From contig JAVEYW010000014.1 in NCBI GenBank assembly GCA_034003325.1, positions 1-64,000 of the forward strand: DNA of 64,000 bases. Direction: 5' to 3'. Each line of letters starts with the position of its first letter. Position 1 is the first letter of the stretch. Origin of the DNA: Desulfobacterales bacterium. Lineage in GTDB: Bacteria > Desulfobacterota > Desulfobacteria > Desulfobacterales > JAFDDL01. Under the pieces are notes generated by a model, which saw nothing but the letters and a program-made list of their open reading frames with translations, was not told the origin of the DNA and searched no databases. This document shows positions 17,057 to 26,405 of this stretch, one piece after another. The translations under genes were made by a program, and so were the position numbers.

Positions 17057-17170
17057 CGGGAAAGCCGATCGAATTACCAGTCCGCACATAATGGTATGGA
17101 CACTCTCGATTGAAAACGTATGAAACGCAACTGATGGCGCAGAGAATATGTCTATACGATTTTGGCCTCA

Positions 17171-17302
17171 TCAGTACTTCCATAGGGGCATGTAAGAGGC
17201 AATGCAGCAAATCGCCCTGATATCGAAATCACCATCCATTCCCTCGTCCAATACTTCAATGGCCGGTACTTCTTCCGTGACTTTGTGGGATGTCGTTTCC
17301 AT
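17171..17302 (-). CDS. Candidate RiPP precursor peptide (43 aa)
   Basis: A 43-residue peptide with an acidic N-terminal half and a distinct hydrophobic C-terminus. The start is fixed by AAAGGAGGAACCAAA directly before the ATG; the frame is open further upstream but that would skip this site. The putative leader has EVPAIEVLDE and ends near GMDG. The putative core, DFDIRAICCIASYMPLWKY, has adjacent Cys32-Cys33 and aromatic residues at its end. It lies 66 bases behind the TonB receptor and before a strong terminator and the SPASM maturase, all on the minus strand. The peptide identity is inference from size, composition and position. I know of no exact match; relation to the Geobacter-type peptides of SPASM systems is possible. 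Confidence 0.75.
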   Translation of the reverse strand: METTSHKVTEEVPAIEVLDEGMDGDFDIRAICCIASYMPLWKY

Positions 17303-17368
17303 TTTGGTTCCTCCTTTAACGCTAAGATGGTTATCGTCTATTAGGCAAACCCGTTTTGCCTTTATCAC

Positions 17369-19297
17369 CTAAAACTCACAGCGTATTCCCGCTTCCATCC
17401 ATCTTTCCGGATTATTTAATTGGGTTAAAAAATACTGTGATCCGTTCAACAGATTATGAGCGGTCATAAACAAATGACTGCTCATTGTTTTATGGGTAAA
17501 TATTTTTTTGCTGATAGTTAAATCCCATATCACATCACCGTAACTTGCGCCATAGGATTCCGGAAGATCCCAATCCACATACCGGCCGAAAAGCTGGGCC
17601 TGGCAAATCCGCGGGTTGCTGTATTCCATGCCGATCCCCGCTGTGTGCATGGCATTGGAAAAGGTCTCATTTGCCGGGTCGATATCCACATAAGTCCAAT
17701 GTCCGAACAGCGACACATCATAGACCGGCCTGGTTTTTACCTCCAGTTCGATTCCCCTACGATCCCGGCCGCCGGAATTGATGAAAATGGAATTATACGC
17801 GGGCGGTCCGCCCCCGCCGGGCGCCACCTTCAAGGCTTTATCCTGGTCATGAAAAAACGCGCTGAACCGTAACCAGAGATATGGAATCTTGACGGTTTCA
17901 AAGCCGAGCTGATAGGACCAGGCGTCTTCGGGTTCCAGATCCGGATTGGGGTCCAGGAAAAGACCGCCGCCGGACAGCAAAGATAAAAAGGGGTAATTAA
18001 ACCCGCGTGCCAGCGTGGCACGAATAATGGTGTTGTCCTGATGATTGTACGCGATCCCCAGGCTGGGGCTGAAAAAGGAATCCGCCACGCTGTTGTGATC
18101 GAATCGCGCGCCGGGCGTGATCGAAAAATCTCCGAATGTGATCGTATCGTTTAAAAACACGGCCCAGCGATCCAGGTCGGACCGGCTCAGATCGGATTCC
18201 GGCACCCCGAACGCTTGCAGGGTGGCGCCTGCCAGAATCAACTGATCCATTTCCCCGTGATCCGCATCGAAACCCAGCACGCCGACATGCGCGCCGTCTT
18301 TCCAGACGAGTTTCGCGCTACCGCCGTAGGTTTCCTCATCCCAGGCGGTATCGGAGAAAAGCTCACCGGCCGTGGTGCTCAACATGCCCAAACCTAAACC
18401 GAGGACGGTGACCTCCGTATCCCTGGAAAGATGAAAGCCCGACACCTTCAGCTCGATTGCTCTGGTCAGCGTCAAATCCAGCGATGCGAGGGTGTGGCGA
18501 CTCTCGATCTCCCCCAGGCCGTAAATGTCCGCGCTTGAAATCTCCCCGCCGTCGTTTTCCGGCCGGCTGTAACCAAAGCTCAATTGCAGTCCCCCCCGGT
18601 CCGCAACCGGAATATTCACCTTCGAAAAAAAACTGCCATTGTCATATTCCCGGTCATTCCACAACCCGTCGGAGGCCTGTTTCCCACCGTAAAGATAATA
18701 TCCCACGGGTCCGATCAGTCCGGCAACCTGGGCGTTATAATCAAAAGTGCGCGATTCTCCGACAGCGGCGCTCACGGATCCGGTCGGCGCCGGTTGCGTA
18801 CCGGGCTGTTTGGTAATGATATTGATCACCCCGCCCAGGGAAGAACCCCAGGCGGAAGAAGCCGGCCCCTTGATGATCTCGATCCGCTCGATGATGCCGA
18901 CGGGTATGGCGTTGGTTTCAGCATGCCCGTCCGATAAGAAATTCCACTGAATACCGTCCAGCATCACCCGGACATGCCGGTCTTCAGAACCCTGAAGGGT
19001 CAAAAGCGATGTCGCTCCGAAATCCTGAGTAAAATTGACAAAGAGCCCCGGCACCCGACTGAGTACATCGGCCACGGTATGGGCGTTCATTTTTTGAATT
19101 TCATCGGCCGTCACGATCGTCACATTTTCGGCGGTTTTTGAAATCGGTTTGGGATATCTTGTGGCTGATATCACCAGGTCTTTCTGGGGGAAATAAAGGC
19201 TCAAGAGCTTCATTTCATAAGAGGATTGCGCCGTCGCAACCGCACTCAGCCCGAAAAGAACCCAAAACACGATGAATTTGCCTGGAAACAACTTCAT
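17369..19297 (-). CDS. TonB-dependent outer-membrane receptor
   Basis: A 642-residue receptor for uptake of a scarce ligand across the outer membrane using TonB energy. Residues 1-24 are a signal peptide ending in VATAQ. The plug domain runs from about 40 to 160 with DVLSRVPGLFV, VMLDGIQWN and IERIEIIKGPASSAWGS, and NIITKQPG at its end. The remainder is a beta-barrel, with YQLGFETV, GIELEVKTR and a terminal aromatic residue (CEF). A short TonB-box-like stretch, DLVISATR, lies after the signal peptide. It is the first gene of a minus-strand cluster with the peptide and the maturase. The ligand is unknown; a vitamin, metal chelate or the modified peptide itself are options. Confidence 0.92.
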   Translation of the reverse strand: MKLFPGKFIVFWVLFGLSAVATAQSSYEMKLLSLYFPQKDLVISATRYPKPISKTAENVTIVTADEIQKMNAHTVADVLSRVPGLFVNFTQDFGATSLLTLQGSEDRHVRVMLDGIQWNFLSDGHAETNAIPVGIIERIEIIKGPASSAWGSSLGGVINIITKQPGTQPAPTGSVSAAVGESRTFDYNAQVAGLIGPVGYYLYGGKQASDGLWNDREYDNGSFFSKVNIPVADRGGLQLSFGYSRPENDGGEISSADIYGLGEIESRHTLASLDLTLTRAIELKVSGFHLSRDTEVTVLGLGLGMLSTTAGELFSDTAWDEETYGGSAKLVWKDGAHVGVLGFDADHGEMDQLILAGATLQAFGVPESDLSRSDLDRWAVFLNDTITFGDFSITPGARFDHNSVADSFFSPSLGIAYNHQDNTIIRATLARGFNYPFLSLLSGGGLFLDPNPDLEPEDAWSYQLGFETVKIPYLWLRFSAFFHDQDKALKVAPGGGGPPAYNSIFINSGGRDRRGIELEVKTRPVYDVSLFGHWTYVDIDPANETFSNAMHTAGIGMEYSNPRICQAQLFGRYVDWDLPESYGASYGDVIWDLTISKKIFTHKTMSSHLFMTAHNLLNGSQYFLTQLNNPERWMEAGIRCEF

Positions 19298-19376
19298 AGC
19301 AACCCGATTTGAAAGGAAAAAACAAATTCACAGCCGGGCGAGAGTCGAAAAAACGTTTTTTACATATCAGCTTTGA

Positions 19377-19399
19377 TTAGCAATTACAAGCATTGCTAA
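19377..19399. promoter_or_regulatory. Palindrome between TonB receptor and binding-protein gene
   Basis: TTAGCAAT (19377-19384) and ATTGCTAA (19392-19399) are perfect inverted repeats with a 7-base centre, 80 bases upstream of the receptor. A second palindrome, AAAAAACGTTTTTT, lies at 19348-19361. Both are candidate operators in a divergent promoter region. Neither matches a Fur box that I recognise. Confidence 0.45.
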
Positions 19400-19577
19400 A
19401 AAAATCCACGTCGCAAGAACCATTGCAAATTTGGAGAAAAACGATTACTGTTCAGTTCTGCCTACCGGGTTGGAATGGGTATGCCGTCGACTCAAGTGGC
19501 GGGCAATCGGAGGGAAACGGGGTCAGGTGTGTGCGGCATTTTAACGTTAATTTTACGACCCGATTATTACTGAATAG

Positions 19578-20471
19578 ATGCTGATATTCATTCTTGCGAT
19601 TCTAATGCTCCAGTTCACCAGCACGGCAGCAGCAAGTCCTCCGGCCGTAATATCTGTTCAGAGCCTTGATGTCCCCCCATACAATGAAGCCCTTCAGGGG
19701 TTTAAAAGCGTATGCCGCACCAATATTCAAAAAATCGTCCTCTCTGAATTTGCGCATGACGACCTCGTCAAAAAAATATCCTCCGTAAACCCGGACCTGA
19801 TTGTGGCAATTGGGCCGGATGCACTCCAATCGATTAAATCAGCAACCAAAGCGCCGATTGTTTATCTTATGATTCTCGACCCGGGCCCGATGGTCGCCAA
19901 CGCCCCCGATATCACTGGTGTCAGCATGAACATCGCCCAGGAAAAACAGGTGGCGATCATTCGATCCGTGCTGCCGAATGCCGCCCGCATCGGTTTGGTG
20001 TATAATCCCGAACAGACCGATCGCCTCGTCAAACGCGGTCAAAAGGCGGCCGAAGAATCGGACATGGTATTGTTGACATCCCCGGTCAGAGACCCGCGGG
20101 AGGTGCCAAGCGCTCTAACGAATATGAATCCAATACCGGATGCGTTGTGGTTATTGCCGGATATCAGCGTCATCACACCGGATACCCTGGAATTTATTTT
20201 CAGTTTCACCCTATCCAATAAAATGCCGCTTGTCCTGTTTTCTGAAAGATACCTGGCCTTAGGCGCATTTATGTCCATCAGTTTTGACCTGTTTGATATG
20301 GGTCGGCAGGGGGGAGAAATGGCAAATCAAATTCTATCCGGAAAGCCGGTGGAAACCGTGCCGCCGGTTGAAGCGCAAAAAACGGTCATCACTCTCAACA
20401 AGACAGTTGCCGAAAAGCTCGGGATTCCAATTCACGATATTACGCTTCCTGACATCAACATAATCGAATAG
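19578..20471 (+). CDS. Periplasmic ABC-type substrate-binding protein (ABC_sub_bind)
   Basis: A 297-residue periplasmic binding protein of the type often called ABC_sub_bind (TrpX/YtrG-like). An N-terminal signal sequence (LIFILAILMLQF...) precedes two Rossmann-like lobes; DLIVAIGPDALQSIK, TGVSMNI, RIGLVYNPEQT, and ALWLLPDISVI are family-like segments. No ABC permease or ATPase gene follows. Instead a hybrid kinase starts 14 bases after the stop, so the protein probably presents a ligand to that sensor. It is divergent from the TonB receptor, and such receptor/binding-protein/kinase groupings are common in sulfate reducers. Ligand unknown. Confidence 0.82.
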   Translation: MLIFILAILMLQFTSTAAASPPAVISVQSLDVPPYNEALQGFKSVCRTNIQKIVLSEFAHDDLVKKISSVNPDLIVAIGPDALQSIKSATKAPIVYLMILDPGPMVANAPDITGVSMNIAQEKQVAIIRSVLPNAARIGLVYNPEQTDRLVKRGQKAAEESDMVLLTSPVRDPREVPSALTNMNPIPDALWLLPDISVITPDTLEFIFSFTLSNKMPLVLFSERYLALGAFMSISFDLFDMGRQGGEMANQILSGKPVETVPPVEAQKTVITLNKTVAEKLGIPIHDITLPDINIIE

Positions 20472-20485
20472 GCACCACACGCCGA

Positions 20486-22477
20486 ATGAACCTTAATTTC
20501 AAAGAGAAGTTCCGGAAAAATCTGAATATTCAGATTTTCATATTTTTCAGCATCGTCATATGCGCCATTTCCACGGCGTTCTCCATTTTCAGCGCATTCC
20601 ACCAGCATAAAGCGCTGGTAAACGGCATGCATGAAAGCGGCATCCTCCTGACCAAAACATTGGCCTATAGTTGCCGGATCGGTGTCTTTTCCGAGAATCC
20701 GGTGCTCTTGAAAACACCGGTTGAAGGGGCGTTTCAGCACGAAGATGTCTTGGAAGTAACCGTATTTAACCTAAAAGGAAAAGAAATTTTCCAAAAAATA
20801 CATGGAACGGCTAAAACAACGGCGCATATTGCTTCCACCGGGAAGACGCCGCCGGAATCGTTTTCTCAAACCGAACAGCCAAGGCACCCCCCGTTGATTC
20901 AAATCGTGGAAAGGGAAAAGGAGATGGTGTTTTGGTCGGCAGTCCTGTCTGACAGTGCCTATAGCGTCTCCACGCCCCTGCTCGGCGAATTGGGCACACC
21001 TCCCTCGACATCCCATAACCTGCTCGGTTATCTGCGTTTGACACTGGATAAAAGCCGGATGAAAAGGCAACTTTTGTTTGTTCTCTTTAATAATCTGGTT
21101 ATCGCTGTTTTCTTTCTCGCCGTTGGCACCCTAATCACATTTTATCTTGCCCAGCGCATTACGCAGCCCTTGCAGCGACTCACCGTGGCGGCGGTTAAAT
21201 CCGGCAAAGATGGCATTTTTCATAGACTGCCGGTTGAAAATCAGAACGAGATCGGAAATCTGGCGAAGGCATTCAACAGTCTTGCCGAAGTTTTGGACAA
21301 ACAAAATCTGGAAAAACAACAACTGGAAGATAAATTGTGGCAATCCCAGAAAATGGAAGCCATCGGCACCTTGGCCGGCGGCATCGCACATGATTTCAAC
21401 AACATTATCGGGATCATCACCGGATTTTCCGAAATCGCGATGCTCTCGACTCCAGCGGGCAGCAAACTGCATGGCTATCTGCAGGAAGTTTTTAATGCCG
21501 CAAGCCGCGCCAAGGAATTGGTAAGGCAAATTCTCACGTTCAGTCGCAAAAACAAGACGGAATGCCAACCGCTGCAAATCGGCGTCGTCATCAAGGAAGC
21601 CTTAAAGATGCTCCGCGCCTCCCTGCCGAGCACCATTGAATTGCGCCAAAGCATTCAACAAGATCTGCTCCCCGTTATCGCCGATCCCATTCAAATCTAC
21701 CAGATATTAATCAATCTGTGCACCAATGCGAGCCATGCCATGCAAGCAAAGGGCGGCGTATTGGATGTTCGTCTGGAAGAAGTGCTTGTCGATGAAACCC
21801 TAGCGGCAGCCCATCCGGGTCTAATGCCGGGTAACCATCAGAAATTGACGGTTTCCGATACCGGCCACGGCATGACCCGTTCGGTGCTGGAACGTATCTT
21901 TGACCCGTTTTTCACCACAAAAGGGCCCGGGGAAGGAACCGGCATGGGGCTGTCCGTCGTTCATGGCATTGTAAAAAGTCATAACGGCACGATCCATGTT
22001 CAAAGCGAACCGAATAAAGGCACCCGCTTTGACATCTTTTTTCCGTCTCCGGCGGGCGTGGCCAGGGTGGAACATAAACCTCAAGTACCTGTTCCGACCG
22101 GCGCCGAAAAAATTCTTCTGGTGGATGATGAGCCGTCATTGGTGAATCTCGGATATGAGATACTATCTTCATTCGGTTACCAAGTCACGACCCGAACCAA
22201 CGGAATAGAAGCGCTTGCCATATTTGAAGAAACACCGGATCGGTTTGATCTAGTCATTACTGACTTGACCATGCCGAAAATAACGGGGCTTGACCTTTCA
22301 GGCAAGATACTGCAAATTCGACCGGACATTCCGATTATTTTGTGCTCGGGATATAGCGAAACCAAGCACCATGATATCGCAAAATCCCTCGGCATTCGAA
22401 AAATGATTACTAAACCGATTATCTGGCAGGATCTGGCACCATTGATCCACAGCGTTCTGCGCGCTACGAATGAGTAA
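20486..22477 (+). CDS. Hybrid sensor histidine kinase (periplasmic sensor-HAMP-HisKA-HATPase-REC)
   Basis: A 663-residue membrane kinase. A first membrane helix (about 12-32) and a second (about 190-215) enclose a periplasmic sensor of about 155 residues, followed by HAMP (ITQPLQRLTVAA), a short coiled coil, the H-box MEAIGTLAGGIAHDFNNI near 295, HATPase (N-box NLCTNASHAM, G-boxes DTGHGM and GTGMGL) and a C-terminal receiver (LLVDDEPSL, Asp in VITDLTMPK, Lys in MITKPI). It directly follows the binding protein, which probably docks on its periplasmic domain. Output is likely phosphotransfer to the next genes' proteins, although no Hpt domain is present. Confidence 0.92.
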   Translation: MNLNFKEKFRKNLNIQIFIFFSIVICAISTAFSIFSAFHQHKALVNGMHESGILLTKTLAYSCRIGVFSENPVLLKTPVEGAFQHEDVLEVTVFNLKGKEIFQKIHGTAKTTAHIASTGKTPPESFSQTEQPRHPPLIQIVEREKEMVFWSAVLSDSAYSVSTPLLGELGTPPSTSHNLLGYLRLTLDKSRMKRQLLFVLFNNLVIAVFFLAVGTLITFYLAQRITQPLQRLTVAAVKSGKDGIFHRLPVENQNEIGNLAKAFNSLAEVLDKQNLEKQQLEDKLWQSQKMEAIGTLAGGIAHDFNNIIGIITGFSEIAMLSTPAGSKLHGYLQEVFNAASRAKELVRQILTFSRKNKTECQPLQIGVVIKEALKMLRASLPSTIELRQSIQQDLLPVIADPIQIYQILINLCTNASHAMQAKGGVLDVRLEEVLVDETLAAAHPGLMPGNHQKLTVSDTGHGMTRSVLERIFDPFFTTKGPGEGTGMGLSVVHGIVKSHNGTIHVQSEPNKGTRFDIFFPSPAGVARVEHKPQVPVPTGAEKILLVDDEPSLVNLGYEILSSFGYQVTTRTNGIEALAIFEETPDRFDLVITDLTMPKITGLDLSGKILQIRPDIPIILCSGYSETKHHDIAKSLGIRKMITKPIIWQDLAPLIHSVLRATNE

Positions 22478-22526
22478 ACCACCCCTTGCACCGATTGTTC
22501 TACCCCGTTCATGAAAGGCCATTTTC

Positions 22527-24191
22527 ATGCCACCGATAACTCAGCAGATGTTTCGTATCCTTGTCGCCGATGATGAAGAAAAATATCTCGAGCTATATCA
22601 GCATGTCCTTTCAGTGGATAGTCCTTTTCACACCGACTCGAGCGTCTTTGAAATTCCCTTTGCCGACAGCTACAAATCAAAATTTAAAATCACCACTTGC
22701 CGTCAAGGAGATACGGCGGTCGATACCGTGAAACAGTCCATTGCGGAAAACCGACCTTTTTCCGTCGCCTTTCTGGATGTCCGCATGCCCCCCGGGCCTG
22801 ACGGCATATGGGTGGCGAAACAAATTCGTCAGATTGACCCGCTAATTGAAATTGCGATTGTGACGGGCTACTCGGATTACACGCCCGAGGACATCGTCAG
22901 CAGAATTCCACCGGTTCATAAGTTGATTTATATTCAAAAGCCCTTTCGGTTAAAAGAAATCTATCATTTTGCCAACGTGTTGAGTGCCAAACGCTTCCAG
23001 GAGCACAATATTCTGAACATCAATAAGAGCCTGGAGCAAAAGGTCGCGGAACGGACGAGGGAATTAAACGAAAAAAACGAACTGCTGACGGTTGAAATCA
23101 ACCAGCGGATTCGTGCCGAAGAAGCGCTTCGCAAAAGCGAGCAAAGTTACCGCCTGCTGGTCGAAAAGCAAATGGATCTGATTGTCAAGTTCGATAAAAA
23201 GGGAAAGCTACTGTTTGCCGGCACCTCGTATTGTATCGCCATGGGAAAAACGCAAGCGCAATTGCTCGGAAAAAACTTCCTCTCACTTGTCCATAAAGAT
23301 GAATACGCCCGTATCGCAGAGGCGATTGACAAAACCTTTGAGCCGCCGTTTTCATCCTATGTCGAGGAAAAAGCCCAAACGCGCCATGGGTGGCGTTGGT
23401 ATGCATGGGTATTTACCGGCGTGCCGGATAAATCCGGAGACATCAATGCGACGTTGGCCGTGGGCCGAGATATCACCGAACGCAAACAAACCGAACTGGA
23501 TTTAAAAGAATCCCGAAAAAAACTTCAGGTTCTCTATTCCCACCTCATAACCGCCCAGGAGGAAGAGCGCAAACGCATTGCTTCTGATCTTCACGATGAT
23601 CTCGGGCAGGCCCTGGCGGTGCTGAAACTCCGCATTCAATCCATTCAAAAGAAGCTATCCAAAGACCAAGTCCACCTGAACAAAGAATGTGACGAAACCC
23701 TTCAACATGTCAACGGGGTTATTGCACAAATTCGACGGATATCCCATGACTTATCTCCCGCGGCGTTGCAGGACTTGGGGCTTGCAGAAGCGCTTAAATC
23801 CCTGGCGGATGAGTTTTCCAAGCACGCCCGGATAAAACTGATCATGGACATCGCCAACATCGACAACCTGTTGCCCCTTACCTCCGAAGTCATTATCTAT
23901 AGAGTGTTTCAAGAAATTCTCACCAATATTCAAAAGCACTCGAATACCGCCTATGTAAAAATAAAGGTTAAAAGAGCACAGAACCAAATCAGTTTTTTGA
24001 TTAAAGACGGCGGGAAAGGATTTGATAAAAACAAGCTGGAATCAAAGCCCGCCTATGAAAAAGGACTGGGTTTTTCCTCCATGGATGAGCGAATAAAAAT
24101 GCTCGGCGGGCAACTGACCGTCAAAAGTCAAATCGACAAGGGAACGAGCCTATTGTTTACCATCCCCTTTCAATATCATTGCATCTCATAA
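22527..24191 (+). CDS. Receiver-PAS-histidine kinase (NarX/DegS-type HisKA_3)
   Basis: A 554-residue cytoplasmic sensor kinase. The N-terminal receiver (about 8-145) has ILVADDEEK, the phosphoacceptor in VAFLDVRMPPG and Lys in YIQKPF. A coiled coil and a PAS domain (about 210-330) follow. The kinase is of the HisKA_3 type: EEERKRIASDLHDDLGQAL carries the phospho-His near residue 356, and the HATPase has an N-box-like EILTNIQKHS, DGGKGF, and GLGFSSM. Such kinases usually phosphorylate NarL-type regulators. It starts 49 bases behind the hybrid kinase. The N-terminal receiver suggests it is controlled by that kinase. Confidence 0.9.
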   Translation: MPPITQQMFRILVADDEEKYLELYQHVLSVDSPFHTDSSVFEIPFADSYKSKFKITTCRQGDTAVDTVKQSIAENRPFSVAFLDVRMPPGPDGIWVAKQIRQIDPLIEIAIVTGYSDYTPEDIVSRIPPVHKLIYIQKPFRLKEIYHFANVLSAKRFQEHNILNINKSLEQKVAERTRELNEKNELLTVEINQRIRAEEALRKSEQSYRLLVEKQMDLIVKFDKKGKLLFAGTSYCIAMGKTQAQLLGKNFLSLVHKDEYARIAEAIDKTFEPPFSSYVEEKAQTRHGWRWYAWVFTGVPDKSGDINATLAVGRDITERKQTELDLKESRKKLQVLYSHLITAQEEERKRIASDLHDDLGQALAVLKLRIQSIQKKLSKDQVHLNKECDETLQHVNGVIAQIRRISHDLSPAALQDLGLAEALKSLADEFSKHARIKLIMDIANIDNLLPLTSEVIIYRVFQEILTNIQKHSNTAYVKIKVKRAQNQISFLIKDGGKGFDKNKLESKPAYEKGLGFSSMDERIKMLGGQLTVKSQIDKGTSLLFTIPFQYHCIS

Positions 24192-24311
24192 AAAAAACGG
24201 CTATAGACGGTCCATCACCAACAAGCTTCAGCCCAGTCATACATCGATCATAGCCCTCAATTACAGGCACTTCGAGAAGGCGAACCGTGGAAGCGCTGGA
24301 AGTTGGAAAGC

Positions 24312-26405
24312 ATGCCCATATCAGAGAATAGACCGGTCGATCTTGAACTTTCCGAAATCATCGATACACCGGCACTTCAACGGCTGATGGATTATTTTTA
24401 TATGCTTTCCCGCATACCGATGAGCCTTATAGACATTAAAGGGCGAGTGCTGGTGGGCGTCGGTTGGCAGGATATATGCACGAAATTCCACCGTGTTCAT
24501 CCGGATACCTGTCGCAATTGCATTGAAAGCGACACCTATCTCTCAGCAGGGTTGGCCCAGGGCGAAGGGCACCTATACAAATGCAAAAACAACCTTTGGG
24601 ACATGGCAACTCCCATCATCGTGGATGGCGAACATATAGGCAATGTCTTTTCCGGTCAGTTTTTTTTCGAAAACGAGACGGTGGATTACGAGATTTTCAG
24701 AGCCCAAGCCCAAAAATACGGCTTTGATGAAAAAGAATACCTGGCCGCACTGAACCGTGTCCCCAGGATAAGCCGCGAAAAAATCACCATCGGGATGGAA
24801 TTCCTCATCAACCTGGCTTACATGCTGTCCCGGCTTGGATACAATAACGAAGCGTTGCGGAAAGGTGAGCAACGGCTCAGACGCGCCCAGGAAATCGCTC
24901 ATCTGGGCAGTTGGGAACTTGACCCGATCAAGAACGAGTTAACCTGGTCCGACGAAGTGTACCGCATCTTCGGTCTTGAGTCCCAGCAGTTCAAAGCCAC
25001 CTACGAGGCTTTTCTTTCATATGTCCACCCGGACGACCGGGCTGCGGTGAATGCGGCGTATTTGAACTCCATTCGTGACGGAAAAGACCTATATGAAATC
25101 GAACACCGCATAACCCGTAAGCAAACCGGGGAAATTCGCTATGTCCAAGAAAAATGCCAGCATGTCAGGGATCATAATGGTCAGATAATCCGCTCTCTCG
25201 GAATGGTGCTGGATATCACAGAGCGTAAGCAGGCAGAAGAGGCCTTGCGGCAGTTGAATGTAACTTTGGAACAACGAGTTGCCGAACGCACCGAACTGGC
25301 GGAAACTCGGGCAAAACAGCTTCAGGCCTTGGCAGTAGAATTGATCGAGGCCGAGGAACAGGAAAGAAGGCGTATTGCACTGATATTGCATGATGATATC
25401 CAACAAATACTTGCCGCCGCCAAGCTACAGCTACAGTGGACTTATGAGAGCCTGCCACCCAAATCCCTGCTGGAGAAAGTTGAACAAATGATAGCGGAGT
25501 CCATTCAGAAATCTCGCCGTCTGTCGCACGAATTAAGCCCCCCGGTGCTATATCATTCTGATTTGTCTGCAGCCCTAAAGTGGTTGGCCCGGCATATGCA
25601 TCAGGAATTCGGACTGGAAGTGTTGCTGCAAACGGATTCTGAAACGCAGGTTGAATATGAACCCTTGAAGAAATTTTTATTTCGGTCCGTGCAAGAGATG
25701 TTATTCAACGTTGTCAAGCATTCCGGTGTAAAAAGCGCCTGTATCAGACTGTCAGTCACTGACAAGGAGATCGGCATCACGGTCAGTGATGAAGGCCGGG
25801 GATTTGACACCGCAATCCTGCAATCCACAACGGTAAAATTCGGGCTCGGTCTGGTGAGTCTACGGGAGCGTACCCACGCATTCGGCGGCAGCTTCACGAT
25901 TGAAAGCGCACCGGGCCAGGGCAGCCGCTTCTCAATATCCATCCCTTTTGACTTTGCAAAAACATATGAGTCGATAGAAACAACAAAATATAAACATATT
26001 AAACACTTGACCAGCCATATGCCGATAGTCAATGCACCCATCACCCGGGTATTGGTCGTTGACGATCATCAGGTTATGCGCAAGGGATTGATTAAATTAA
26101 TATCCGGACAACCGGAGATCCAGGTGACAGGTGAAGCGGCAAACGGGCGGGAAGCCATTGAGCGCGTCCGGCAACTGAAACCGGATGTGATCATGATGGA
26201 CGTTTTAATGCCGGTGATGGATGGCATCGAAGCCACCCGTCGAATTAAGATTGAGATGCCCGAGATGCGAGTGATCGGACTTTCGATGTACGAGGATGAA
26301 CATGTAGAAAAGATGATGCGAGCGGCCGGAGCGGAGGCTTTTGTGAGCAAAACCGCTTCGCTGTCCGACCTGTTTAAGGTAATCTATGGGATTGCCCGTG
26401 ATTAA
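24312..26405 (+). CDS. PocR-PAS-HisKA_3 kinase fused to a receiver
   Basis: About 697 residues. The N-terminal PocR-type sensory domain (about 15-175) includes DICTKFHRVHPDTCRNCIESD and CKNNLWDMATPI, a Cys-rich fold known to bind small organic ligands. A PAS domain (about 200-310) follows, then HisKA_3 (EEQERRRIALILHDDIQQIL), a HATPase (N-box-like EMLFNVVKHSG, DEGRGF, GLGLVSL), a linker, and a C-terminal receiver (VLVVDDHQVMRKG, DVIMMDVLMPVMDG, VSKTAS) like those of NarL regulators but without an HTH. The ATG at 24312 is used; a TTG at 24303 is possible. It completes a run of three sensors behind the binding protein. Confidence 0.88.
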   Translation: MPISENRPVDLELSEIIDTPALQRLMDYFYMLSRIPMSLIDIKGRVLVGVGWQDICTKFHRVHPDTCRNCIESDTYLSAGLAQGEGHLYKCKNNLWDMATPIIVDGEHIGNVFSGQFFFENETVDYEIFRAQAQKYGFDEKEYLAALNRVPRISREKITIGMEFLINLAYMLSRLGYNNEALRKGEQRLRRAQEIAHLGSWELDPIKNELTWSDEVYRIFGLESQQFKATYEAFLSYVHPDDRAAVNAAYLNSIRDGKDLYEIEHRITRKQTGEIRYVQEKCQHVRDHNGQIIRSLGMVLDITERKQAEEALRQLNVTLEQRVAERTELAETRAKQLQALAVELIEAEEQERRRIALILHDDIQQILAAAKLQLQWTYESLPPKSLLEKVEQMIAESIQKSRRLSHELSPPVLYHSDLSAALKWLARHMHQEFGLEVLLQTDSETQVEYEPLKKFLFRSVQEMLFNVVKHSGVKSACIRLSVTDKEIGITVSDEGRGFDTAILQSTTVKFGLGLVSLRERTHAFGGSFTIESAPGQGSRFSISIPFDFAKTYESIETTKYKHIKHLTSHMPIVNAPITRVLVVDDHQVMRKGLIKLISGQPEIQVTGEAANGREAIERVRQLKPDVIMMDVLMPVMDGIEATRRIKIEMPEMRVIGLSMYEDEHVEKMMRAAGAEAFVSKTASLSDLFKVIYGIARD

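Noticed and set aside
17019..17210. Alternative 63-residue peptide overlapping the RiPP precursor
   Set aside because: It runs through the terminator hairpin and has no ribosome binding site, whereas the 43-residue frame has an excellent one.
19298..19577. Possible cobalamin riboswitch upstream of the TonB receptor
   Set aside because: I looked for the conserved B12-box and core helices on the minus strand and did not find a convincing match. Only palindromes are supported.
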